Source of the DNA: Thiomargarita sp. | GTDB taxonomy: Bacteria; Pseudomonadota; Gammaproteobacteria; Beggiatoales; Beggiatoaceae | Assembly: GCA_020726335.1 (NCBI GenBank) | Contig: DYSU01000022.1 | Location: forward strand, 1-36,359 | Direction of reading: 5' to 3' | DNA: 36,359 nt | Shown: one piece after another, positions 17,001-24,411 of the stretch | Position numbering within the stretch: the first letter of the stretch is position 1 | Layout of the letters: every line of letters starts with the position of its first letter | The notes under the pieces: generated by a model | The model's input: only the letters and a program-made list of their open reading frames with translations | Told to the model about the DNA's origin: nothing | Database searches by the model: none | Position numbers and translations under genes: made by a program

Positions 17001-19169
17001 AATGTCGCTTGGCCGGGCAATATTAAAAAATACCGGTTATGTACCACGGTCATGACCCATTGCACCGATTTATCTGTCGATACAGGTAAAATTTTAGACC
17101 TCAATTACAACGTGGCAACCGTCACCCAAGCCGATGTTGATGCAGGCACAGAAGAGGCGGCAGACATTGATAAAATTAAAGCCTCAACCAAAAATCTTTG
17201 GTGGGAATCCAGTGATGGTGAAGACGGCGGAAAAATCAAAGCCAGCGGCGCGGGCAAACGTTTACCCTTGCCCGCCAATCGCAAGTGTGTGTCCAATTTG
17301 ACGGGTACAACCAACGTTGATTTATCGCTGAGCGGTAACAGCATTGACAATTCAGGCCTGGACAGCGCGTTGATTAACTGGATAAAAGGCACAAACCGTG
17401 AGTGGGCTTTTGGCGATATTCTGCATTCCAGCCCCATCATAGTGACTTATGGCAAATATGACAACGGCGGCCAAACCACCCAAATCAAAAAACTGTTTGC
17501 CGCTTCCAATGAAGGCGCGTTGCGCATGATCAACACCCAATCAGGGGTAGAAGAATGGATGTTCATTCCCCAAGATTTGTTGAGTATGCAACAAACGCTG
17601 AAAGACAATCGGGCGATGGTTTCAGCCACCCAAAAACTCTATGGCTTAGACGGCCCCCTGAGTACCCGAATTGAGGATGCCAACAACAACGGCAAAATTG
17701 AACCGGCCAGTGATAAAGTGCAGTTATTTGTCGCCATGCGCCGTGGTGGCCGCAATCTTTATGCCTTGGATGTCACACCGTCCGCTCAATTGACCAACGA
17801 CAGCGGCAATGGCTTGTCGCCTTCGTTGATGCCCACCTTGTTATGGGAAATCAAAGGCGGCGCGGGCGGCACAACCAACTTTCAGCACTTGGGACAAACA
17901 TGGTCAAAAGCCATCCCCGCCAAAGCCTATTTTAATGCCCAAAAAATCAACGTCTTGTTTTTCGCAGGCGGTTATGACCCCGCCGTTTATGACACTGCGG
18001 GGGCTGATTCGCAAACCTTGCCCGGTTCTGGCTCCAGCAATATCGGCAATGCGATTTACATGGTCGGTTTAGACGGTGGCCAAGCAGGCAAAGTATTGTG
18101 GATGGCTTCCAACAGCACCAACACCAGCCAAATCACCAAAACCGACGGTGTGCCTGCAACTTTAGCTTTATCCGCCATGAATTACGCCATTCCTTCGGAT
18201 TTAACTTTGTTGGATAAAAACAACGATGGCGCGATTGACCGCATTTATGTCGGCGACATGGGCGGCCAATTGTGGCGCATTGATTTGGGACAGGGTTTGG
18301 GTGTTCCCAGCACCAGCGAATACACCCATGTGGGCGGTGTGTTGGCGCAGGTGGCCGATGACACCGATCACAGCAAAAAACGCCGCTTCTTCTATCCACC
18401 CGATGTGGTTGCGCTTGAAGACAAAGGCTATTCGGTTGAATCCATTTATGATTTGGTCATGATTCAAACAGGTTTTAGACCCCATCCCTTGAGCAAACGG
18501 GTAGATGACCGCTTTTATGCCTTGCGTGACCGTGCAGTTGGTCCGCTCAAAGAAGACCCTGCCCACCCGGGTGAAGCCTTGCAAGACACCGATGAAGACC
18601 AATGCGACCCTGAACAATTGGCCATCGGTGACCCCCCTTGCCCCACGCCCAACAGCAAATTTTTTACCCTGACTGAAGCCCGTTTATACAATGCCACCGC
18701 CAACTTATTGCAAGACGGCGATGACGCGGTCAAAAAAACAGAGCGGTTAAAAGTGCGCAAAAAATTGGGCTGGTATATTGATTTAGAAGGCGATGGCGAA
18801 AAAGGTTATTCTAAACCCTTGGTTTTAGGCGGTATTATTTTCTTTACCACCTTTTTACCCCCCAGCGGCAACAGTGCCAGCACTTGCAGCGTGGGCGGTG
18901 AAGGCTATGGCCGCTTGTATGCCATTGATATTCTGACAGGTGGCGCAAAAGTGGATTTAGATGACCAAATTCCCGATGATGAAGAAGCCGCCACTTTGAG
19001 CAAACAACACCGCTTTGAACGCTTGGGCGAAGGCATTCCCACCGATGCCGCCGCTGTGATTTCAGATGAAGGCTTTATGACCCCTCAAACAGGGACAGGT
19101 GGGGGCGCGCACCAAGCCAATATTATTTTCCGTATTCCCCAAGGACAACAATATTGGATAGAGGAGTAA
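14049..19169 (+). CDS. pilY1: Type IV pilus tip-associated protein PilY1 with a three-module insertion in its vWA domain
   Basis: PilY1 sits at the pilus tip and acts in adhesion, surface sensing and control of retraction. AAGGA lies eight bases before the ATG at 14049; an ATG at 14079 would shorten the signal peptide. A vWA domain starts with the MIDAS motif DRSGSM (Asp60, Ser62, Ser64). It is interrupted by about 600 residues of three related beta-rich modules (roughly 190-363, 370-515 and 538-715), then resumes with NFIVFLTDGEPT near 824. The C-terminal PilC-type beta-propeller begins near 1120 with FGDILHSSPIIVTYG and has EEWMFIPQDLL. It contains an EF-hand-like calcium loop DKNNDGAID (Asp1389-Asp1397). 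At 1706 residues it is far longer than the ~1160 of Pseudomonas. No pilE follows; the stop abuts a convergent gene. Confidence 0.95.
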   Translation: MIIYSYRRCIMKPLIMLMLSCFLTLITGWAIPSVADDVELYYHLGEADSDTKPNILFILDRSGSMGELDGTGETRFVRLKTALKGLLSSPELTDVNVGLMSFTGVNNAAPTPDLPNAGVHYPVSYIDDFVDRTIKATTVAKPAQASDDAEEGTTGHQMTLHDDTVDLTTVANAGQLFELVTRQIAAGEYDVEEKLDNGSLVHNDDLEFYKDGSVSQRIGLRFTDIPIAKDATILDARLIFMADRTDNGINLNLTIVGEKSATANAFGTASYTLRDRPKTTASVDWSTYVATDSANYLTAWTENKTYRSPNLTSVVQEIVNQTDWATNNAMAFYVTGTSTGSPLRRAKTYEDKPAKSAILEIKVASANQDANQWVGVRFVNVEVPQGAIITHARLDFVSNANTTGNTSLTIKAEKVADSSTFGVADGNISDRLSQATTASATWGITSAWQQNDIYSSPADSGLVAVVQEVVNQGAWCGGNAMSFILSAADGSLPRNAVSFDQNPDSAPQLHIEFDPTTVAADACSHETYMQQINSSANDVEENAGTMSTTSTDLEFMVDGSNRQRIGLRFIDIPIRAGVQVLDARLIFTAKDNQSVNTLNGESLALTIQGEKNASPDIFSSNNNTLRDVPKTTASVVWSTTVSEDDDHYLTAWQQGKTYVSPDLSAVVQELIDQAGWLAYNNMAFVISGTGGLRRASTFNHAAYEAPVLQIKINSKLGDGLTAGYGKTVRRHLINLVEEMVIDSYTPLVPAIYEAAQYFIGGSVRYGKTRNNISRQIASHDLSHTSTNDIPVGCADSNSYSSACAGEQVNMPATYIQPPLSVCQPNFIVFLTDGEPTITDNNLLTDVPTMAGTAACQNKNSNNTHTFTANEKCGVDVVKFLYENDLSVGDAGLAGLQNVKTYTIGFNLGNNTAAVNYLNEWAKAGGTQMMYPANTADELLSVFKQILVSIKTDTTSFASPSLSINAFSRQEHDNEVYMSFFKPEANVAWPGNIKKYRLCTTVMTHCTDLSVDTGKILDLNYNVATVTQADVDAGTEEAADIDKIKASTKNLWWESSDGEDGGKIKASGAGKRLPLPANRKCVSNLTGTTNVDLSLSGNSIDNSGLDSALINWIKGTNREWAFGDILHSSPIIVTYGKYDNGGQTTQIKKLFAASNEGALRMINTQSGVEEWMFIPQDLLSMQQTLKDNRAMVSATQKLYGLDGPLSTRIEDANNNGKIEPASDKVQLFVAMRRGGRNLYALDVTPSAQLTNDSGNGLSPSLMPTLLWEIKGGAGGTTNFQHLGQTWSKAIPAKAYFNAQKINVLFFAGGYDPAVYDTAGADSQTLPGSGSSNIGNAIYMVGLDGGQAGKVLWMASNSTNTSQITKTDGVPATLALSAMNYAIPSDLTLLDKNNDGAIDRIYVGDMGGQLWRIDLGQGLGVPSTSEYTHVGGVLAQVADDTDHSKKRRFFYPPDVVALEDKGYSVESIYDLVMIQTGFRPHPLSKRVDDRFYALRDRAVGPLKEDPAHPGEALQDTDEDQCDPEQLAIGDPPCPTPNSKFFTLTEARLYNATANLLQDGDDAVKKTERLKVRKKLGWYIDLEGDGEKGYSKPLVLGGIIFFTTFLPPSGNSASTCSVGGEGYGRLYAIDILTGGAKVDLDDQIPDDEEAATLSKQHRFERLGEGIPTDAAAVISDEGFMTPQTGTGGGAHQANIIFRIPQGQQYWIEE
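14616..16194 (+). repeat. Three tandem related coding modules inside pilY1
   Basis: Module 1 (14616-15138) and module 3 (15660-16194) both begin with the same 14 bases, GATGTGGAAGAAAA. They share DLEF--DGS--QRIGLRF-DIPI, LDARLIF, TLRD-PKTTASV-WST, YLTAW, SPDL/SPNL and VVQE. Module 2 (about 15157-15594) is shorter and more diverged but keeps VGVRFVNVEVPQGA, HARLDF, ATWG and VVQEVVNQGAW. This points to internal duplication. The fold resembles DNRLRE/jelly-roll-type extracellular modules, an assignment by pattern only. Confidence 0.85.
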
Positions 19170-20783
19170 TCAGTTAAGTGATTGATAAACAGGCAATTCA
19201 ATCACATAAGTGTCCACTGACCGCCGACCCCAATCACTGCCAAATAACAAGCGCGTGCCTGTTGGGCTGAGCGTGACATGGGGTTCGGCAAAATAGCCGC
19301 TGCTGCTTTCTTTGCCTTTGGCATGGTGGTGGGCGATGCGGCAAACCGTGGGCTTGTCAGCGGTATTGGCCAAATAAATTTCTTGATCCAACACCTCTTT
19401 TTCGCCCTCGTCTAAGGTGTCATAACCGATGGTGGAAGCCGCCACCCAGCCGTGGTTTTGATACGACAACGCCGAAAGATGGGTACCCGAACCCGTATAC
19501 GGATAGCCCGTCACCCTACCCACCAACGTTTGACAATCGCCGTTGCTCATGTCAAACGCAACGATTGAACCCACATCCACACAGCGGCCAAATTCATCAA
19601 ACACCACACTGAAATAAGTGTCGTGCTGATTAAAGCCCGTGCCAAACACCGCGTGGCTGTCAAATTCAGCCAAATCCAACGACCGTAACCAATTGAGATT
19701 GTTATCATAAACCGCACCTGCTAAATACAACAGTTGGCCGCTGAACGCGGTTTGCGGCGCAAACCTGTTGTCAGGGTTGGGCATGGTCACCACACGGTGA
19801 TCGCGCAAATGATAAACCACAGCCCAATCAGTGTCTTGACATTGAACACCGATGAGATCATCGGTCATCATCATCACATCTTCGCCCGCGCTGGCCGTGT
19901 GATTTTGACAAACCGCATCAAAATCATACACCACTTGGCGATAATCGTTGGCCAAATGATAGGCGATGAGTTCATTGCTGGCCGAAGAAATATAATAAAA
20001 AACATCACGTTGCCGTGTTGACCAATACACTTGTTCCAAATCAACGGGGTCAATGGGCAACTGGCGCAACCAATGATAGGTTTTGCCATCGTATAAATGA
20101 TGTCCCGCGCTGTCGCCTTCGTCGGTGCGGTATAAAATCAACAGCGATTCATCATGATTCCACGCTTGCACCGTGCTGTAGAGCGGTTTAATCACGGCGC
20201 GATCATCCACGCCCGAAGTCAACGCTTCCACATCAGTGATGCGCATGATTTTGCTGTGAAACACAGGGTCAATAAACGGCTGGCGATACGCAGGACGCGC
20301 CACATCGGGCATGGGATGGGGGGCTTTATCGGTGATCAAACCTTGACACACATTCACTTGATCGCTGGCCACCGTGGGCTTCAGTTGTTCCAGACGAAAT
20401 TGAACTGCGTGATGACCGACAACCAGCGACAATTCTGCCTGATAAAACGTGGGCAAGTCATTAATTTGCACAGGCGACAACCACAAACGTTGCTGATAAT
20501 ACCCATGGCGGCTGACCTGTGCTTGCGACAAAGGCGCGCTGTTCAATAAATCAAAAATATCGCCGCCGCGCCAGATTAAATCAGCCGACCATTGTTGAGG
20601 CAAATCATCCGCCGATTCAATGTTGAGCGCGGGAATGTGCAGCCGTTGGCTGTGGCTGTCAAAATGGGCATAAGAGGCGGCCAACACAGGATTGCAAGCC
20701 AAAAAATAAAATAAAATCAACCGCTTAATTACAAGAACCCCCGTAAAGTTTGTCGCCACTGTTGCCAGCGAGAAGGCGGCCAC
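19170..20783 (-). CDS. Secreted beta-propeller-like protein of unknown function
   Basis: I do not recognise a named family. The mature part has repeated blade-like segments, such as WNHDESLLILYRTD and HVTLSPTGTRLLFGSDWG, that recall WD40-like/TolB or oligogalacturonate-lyase-type propellers. The open frame begins with a GTG at 20783, and a second GTG is at 20759; neither has a ribosome-binding site. A perfect short signal peptide, KRLILFYFLACNPVLA, begins right after an ATT codon at 20729. That ATT overlaps the upstream TAA stop and has GGGGG eight bases upstream, so an AUU start is possible. FLAC could be a weak lipobox. The gene is last in the acs/COG4255-like unit and abuts pilY1 convergently. 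Confidence 0.75.
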   Translation of the reverse strand: MAAFSLATVATNFTGVLVIKRLILFYFLACNPVLAASYAHFDSHSQRLHIPALNIESADDLPQQWSADLIWRGGDIFDLLNSAPLSQAQVSRHGYYQQRLWLSPVQINDLPTFYQAELSLVVGHHAVQFRLEQLKPTVASDQVNVCQGLITDKAPHPMPDVARPAYRQPFIDPVFHSKIMRITDVEALTSGVDDRAVIKPLYSTVQAWNHDESLLILYRTDEGDSAGHHLYDGKTYHWLRQLPIDPVDLEQVYWSTRQRDVFYYISSASNELIAYHLANDYRQVVYDFDAVCQNHTASAGEDVMMMTDDLIGVQCQDTDWAVVYHLRDHRVVTMPNPDNRFAPQTAFSGQLLYLAGAVYDNNLNWLRSLDLAEFDSHAVFGTGFNQHDTYFSVVFDEFGRCVDVGSIVAFDMSNGDCQTLVGRVTGYPYTGSGTHLSALSYQNHGWVAASTIGYDTLDEGEKEVLDQEIYLANTADKPTVCRIAHHHAKGKESSSGYFAEPHVTLSPTGTRLLFGSDWGRRSVDTYVIELPVYQSLN

Positions 20784-21592
20784 GATAAACGCCGTTGGCC
20801 ATCAATCACCGTTGTGGCAACGCTGTGGGCCAGCAAATTTTGCACAAATACACGGTCACGGTAACTTAAATCAATCCACAACAAGGCAGGGCTGTTGGGG
20901 GCTGTTTGTAAAATTCTATCCATATCAATCGTTTGATAGGGTAAACCTTGCCATTGTGCCAGCCCCAAACTGAGGGCATCGGCGGCAAACACCGCTGTCC
21001 AATGGCTTGGCGGCGGTTTATCGGGCAAGCGTCCCGCGCCCCAAAACCACAGGCTGTTGATGGGTTTGAGTCCACGCGCTTGGCGTTGGTCATTGACAGG
21101 GTGTTGATGCAAAAACATTTGAATTTCATTCCACCGCTGTTGCCAAAAAAGGCATTCTTGACCTTTCGGCAACCAATGGCGCAGGTCATCGCCTTTGACT
21201 TCGCTCAAACTGTAGGTGCTTATTTTAGGTAAATCAGTCAGTTGCAAATACCAACGTTCAGCGGTTGGCGCGCTAAATTGCCAACCCTCTGCCCTGTAAA
21301 GCTGATTTAAACCCTGCACCACCGCCGCCGCTTCAGCCAGTTCAATCGCCAAATGGGGTGCATCGAACAAGCGCAAACAATGGCGGTCAGGATGCAAATA
21401 CACAGGGTCGGCACACAAATACACGCCCTCATCACAACCACCATCAAAACAACGCCGCAAGGGCGCAACCGCCGCGTTGGGGCAAGCAAACAATTGCAAA
21501 ATGGTTTGTTCTTGACTGAGATTGCGCCATGGGCTTTGACGGCTGTGTTTATCAGGCAAATCCCACAGCGGCGCGTAAATGTGCAAACCCAT
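20729..21592 (-). CDS. Conserved protein, COG4255-like (sometimes labelled phosphoglycerate mutase-like)
   Basis: This 287-residue soluble protein has no signal peptide. The motif INSLWFWGAGRLP near the middle is the hallmark of a proteobacterial family often annotated as phosphoglycerate mutase-like or uncharacterised. I recognise the family from this motif and the overall layout only. The metal-binding residues expected of a true independent phosphoglycerate mutase are not evident, so catalysis should not be assumed. The ATG lies three bases after the acs stop, and the next gene overlaps or touches its end, so all three are probably translated from one message. Confidence 0.7.
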   Translation of the reverse strand: MGLHIYAPLWDLPDKHSRQSPWRNLSQEQTILQLFACPNAAVAPLRRCFDGGCDEGVYLCADPVYLHPDRHCLRLFDAPHLAIELAEAAAVVQGLNQLYRAEGWQFSAPTAERWYLQLTDLPKISTYSLSEVKGDDLRHWLPKGQECLFWQQRWNEIQMFLHQHPVNDQRQARGLKPINSLWFWGAGRLPDKPPPSHWTAVFAADALSLGLAQWQGLPYQTIDMDRILQTAPNSPALLWIDLSYRDRVFVQNLLAHSVATTVIDGQRRLSWPPSRWQQWRQTLRGFL

Positions 21593-21595
21593 GGG

Positions 21596-23542
21596 TTAAT
21601 GGTTGCGGTGGTCAATTAAATTCTGCACCACCGAAGGATCGGCCAAGGTACTGACATCGCCCAAGTTGTCGATTTCATCGGCGGCGATTTTGCGCAAAAT
21701 GCGGCGCATGATTTTGCCTGAACGGGTTTTGGGTAAACCCGGTGCCCATTGAATCACATCAGGGCTGGCGATGGGGCCAATTTCAGTGCGCACCACATGC
21801 ACCAGCTCTTTGCGCAATGCCTCCGAGGGTTGCACCCCTTGGTTTAAGGTGACATAGGCATAAATGCCTTGGCCTTTGATCGGATGCGGATAACCCACCA
21901 CCGCCGCTTCGGCCACCTGTTCATGCAACACCAGCGCGCTTTCCACTTCAGCCGTTCCCATGCGATGGCCTGACACATTGATGACATCATCCACGCGGCC
22001 TGTGATCCAATAATAGCCGTCGGCATCGCGGCGCGCACCATCGCCTGAGAAATAATAGCCAGGGTAAGTGCTGAAATAGGTTTGGAAAAACCGCTCATGG
22101 TCGCCATAAATGGTGCGCATTTGCCCCGGCCATGAACGGGTGATGACTAAATTTCCCGACGCTTCAACTTCTTCCAAAATATGGCCGTTGGCATCCATCA
22201 GCGCAGGCACGACACCAAAGAAGGGGCGGGTGGCTGAACCGGGTTTTAAGGCCGTCGCACCGGGTAACGGGGTGATTAAAATACCGCCTGTTTCCGTTTG
22301 CCACCATGTATCCACAATCGGGCAACGGCTGTCACCGACCACTTCATAATACCACCGCCAGGCTTCGGGGTTGATCGGTTCACCCACCGAGCCGAGCAAA
22401 CGCAATGAACTGCGGTCATGTTGTTTAACAAAATCATCGCCTTGCCCCATCAACGCACGAATGGCCGTGGGCGCGGTGTAGAAAATATTGACCTTGTGCT
22501 TGGCAACCACTTGCCAAAAACGCCCTGCATCGGGGTAGGTTGGCACGCCTTCAAACATCAAAGTTTGCGCGCCGTTGGCCAAAGGCCCGTAAACGATGTA
22601 AGTGTGGCCTGTGACCCAACCGACATCGGCGGTACACCAATACACATCGCCGTCGTGATAATCAAAAATGTATTTGTGGGTGATCGCGGCTTGCACCAAA
22701 TAGCCGCCCGTGGTATGCAACACGCCTTTGGGTTTGCCGGTGGAACCTGACGTATATAAAATAAACAGCGGGTCTTCGGCATCCATTGCTTCGGCAGGAC
22801 AATCGACGCTGGCCTCGGCCAGTGCCTCGTGATACCACAGGTCACGTTCTTGATGCCATGCAATGGCATGGCCTGTGTGTTTGACCACAATCACCGTATG
22901 CACATTGTGTACATCAGCGCAATGGCTGAGTGCGGTATCTACGTTGGCTTTCAACAGCACAGGCCGCGCACCGCGCAAACCTTCATCGGCGGTGATCACC
23001 ACTTGGCAATCAGAATCTAAAATGCGGTCTTTCAAGGCTTCGGGCGAAAAGCCGCCGAACACCACCGAATGCACTGCACCGATGCGCGCACACGCCAACA
23101 TCGCCACCGCCGCTTCGGGAATCATCGGCATATAGATTGACACGCGGTCGCCTTTTTTGACCCTACGTTGTTTCAGCACATTGGCAAAACGGCAGACCCG
23201 TTCATATAAATCTTGATACGTGATATGACCCTCTGCATCAGGGTCATCGCCTTCCCAAATAATCGCGGTTTGCTGGCCGCGTGTGGCCAAATGGCGGTCT
23301 AAACAATTATAGGCCACGTTCAATTTTGCCCCGTCAAACCAGCGAATGCGCGCTTGACTGAAATCACAGTTTTGCACGCTGTCCCAAGGTTTGAACCACG
23401 TCACCCATTCTTGCGCTTGCGCCGCCCAAAATTCATCCGGGTTGTTGATGGATTGGGCATACAATGTTTCATACTGTTGTTGATTGATGTGCGCATGTGC
23501 CGCCACATTGGCAGGCACGGGGTAGCTGTTTTCTAAAGCCAT
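21596..23542 (-). CDS. acs: Acetyl-CoA synthetase (AMP-forming)
   Basis: Acs converts acetate, ATP and CoA to acetyl-CoA via acetyl-AMP. The 648-residue length is nearly that of the E. coli enzyme. It has the AMP-binding loop [20 protein letters not shown], the acetate-pocket region [11 protein letters not shown], the hinge segment [18 protein letters not shown], and C-terminal [11 protein letters not shown]. In the last, Lys610 corresponds to the lysine that is acetylated for control in other bacteria. AGAGAG lies about five bases before the ATG, and an extended -10 promoter is visible upstream. No acetyltransferase or deacetylase regulator is adjacent. Confidence 0.97.
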   Translation of the reverse strand: MALENSYPVPANVAAHAHINQQQYETLYAQSINNPDEFWAAQAQEWVTWFKPWDSVQNCDFSQARIRWFDGAKLNVAYNCLDRHLATRGQQTAIIWEGDDPDAEGHITYQDLYERVCRFANVLKQRRVKKGDRVSIYMPMIPEAAVAMLACARIGAVHSVVFGGFSPEALKDRILDSDCQVVITADEGLRGARPVLLKANVDTALSHCADVHNVHTVIVVKHTGHAIAWHQERDLWYHEALAEASVDCPAEAMDAEDPLFILYTSGSTGKPKGVLHTTGGYLVQAAITHKYIFDYHDGDVYWCTADVGWVTGHTYIVYGPLANGAQTLMFEGVPTYPDAGRFWQVVAKHKVNIFYTAPTAIRALMGQGDDFVKQHDRSSLRLLGSVGEPINPEAWRWYYEVVGDSRCPIVDTWWQTETGGILITPLPGATALKPGSATRPFFGVVPALMDANGHILEEVEASGNLVITRSWPGQMRTIYGDHERFFQTYFSTYPGYYFSGDGARRDADGYYWITGRVDDVINVSGHRMGTAEVESALVLHEQVAEAAVVGYPHPIKGQGIYAYVTLNQGVQPSEALRKELVHVVRTEIGPIASPDVIQWAPGLPKTRSGKIMRRILRKIAADEIDNLGDVSTLADPSVVQNLIDHRNH

Positions 23543-23578
23543 AACGTCTCTCTTTGTTGTTTACGAATTAAACGGGTT

Positions 23579-23587
23579 ATTATAGCA
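23579..23587 (-). promoter_or_regulatory. Extended -10 promoter element for acs
   Basis: On the minus strand the sequence TGCTATAAT reads as an extended -10 element (TG-N-TATAAT) with a perfect hexamer. It would start transcription about 30 bases before the acs ATG. No good -35 hexamer is seen, which is tolerable for extended -10 promoters. This is a sequence-pattern inference. Confidence 0.5.
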
Positions 23588-23630
23588 TTGCTGTGACGGT
23601 CCGCAGAAATTGACCCACGCAAAAAATGAG

Positions 23631-24344
23631 ATGTCCATGGATTTACCTTTAGAATTGAATGACTTATTGGAATTGCGTCACCAAGCGCGCAGCATAGGCA
23701 TTGCCGCACGGCGGCCTGTCAACCATGTGTTGTGCGGTTTATACCGCACCCTTTTCAAAGGCCAAGGCATGGATTTTGACGCGGTGCGCCAATACCAGTT
23801 GGGCGATGAAATCCGTCACATGGATTGGCGGGTGACTGCGCGCACGGGTGCACCGCATTTGAAAGTGTTTCAAGAAGAACGCCAGCGCAATTTATGGCGG
23901 CTGTTGCGCAGTTTAAGCCAAGACAGCAACCGTTTGCCTGCCACAACGCCCTTGCCGCAGGTATTAGACCAACTCAACCGCATCGCGCCAACGGCTGCGC
24001 CGATTGTTATCATCGCTGATTTTAACCAAGACATTGAGCCTTTAACCCCAAGTTTGGGCAAATTGGCACAAAGCCATCAAATTTTGCTCATCCCGATTGA
24101 TGACCCTGCCGATAAAAAAATCCCTTCCATGGGTAAGGTGCAATTTATTGATTTACAAGGCAAACGACTGGATATTGACAGCAATGACCGCGCAGGTCAA
24201 GCGGCTTATCATGCTTTATGGCAACAGCGGCGACAACATTTGGTGGCCTTGGCCAAACGCTTAGGCCAGCCGTTGTTGGCGATTTCCACCCACGATGACA
24301 CACGGCGCAAGCTGTTATACGGTTTGCGCCAGTTGCAACGCTGA
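23631..24344 (+). CDS. DUF58-family protein lacking the vWA metal-binding core
   Basis: The N-terminal signature is intact: GQGMDFDAVRQYQLGDEIRHMDWRVTARTG and LKVFQEERQR are diagnostic for DUF58. In normal members this is followed by a strand with the MIDAS-like D-S-S segment and by an ALANGDRVG-type helix, about 60 residues in all. Here EERQRNL runs straight into WRLLRSLSQDSNRLP, which matches the region after that segment, so the gap is in frame. The C-terminal part (IVIIADFNQD, LGQPLLAISTHDD) is normal. The start is uncertain: ATGs at 23631 and 23637 are both possible, and the TTG at 23610 is unlikely. DUF58 genes usually sit next to a MoxR ATPase and vWA genes; none is nearby, so this may be a relic. 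Confidence 0.85.
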   Translation: MSMDLPLELNDLLELRHQARSIGIAARRPVNHVLCGLYRTLFKGQGMDFDAVRQYQLGDEIRHMDWRVTARTGAPHLKVFQEERQRNLWRLLRSLSQDSNRLPATTPLPQVLDQLNRIAPTAAPIVIIADFNQDIEPLTPSLGKLAQSHQILLIPIDDPADKKIPSMGKVQFIDLQGKRLDIDSNDRAGQAAYHALWQQRRQHLVALAKRLGQPLLAISTHDDTRRKLLYGLRQLQR

Positions 24345-24352
24345 ACAAGACA

Positions 24353-24382
24353 TTGCAACACAGACGTGATACCGTTTAAAAT
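24353..24382 (+). promoter_or_regulatory. Candidate sigma-70-type promoter for the aldolase/dehydrogenase gene
   Basis: TTGCAA at 24353-24358 and TAAAAT at 24377-24382 are separated by 18 bases and lie just before the gene. The implied start near 24390 leaves a leader of about 20 bases. That leader contains CCTCCT, the complement of a Shine-Dalgarno sequence, rather than a ribosome-binding site. Confidence 0.4.
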
Positions 24383-24411
24383 CTCTGTTTTTTATCAACC
24401 TCCTCATCCTC

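Noticed and set aside
23610-23630. TTG at 23610 as the start of the DUF58 gene
   Set aside because: No ribosome-binding site precedes it and the extra residues are not typical; ATGs at 23631 or 23637 are better.
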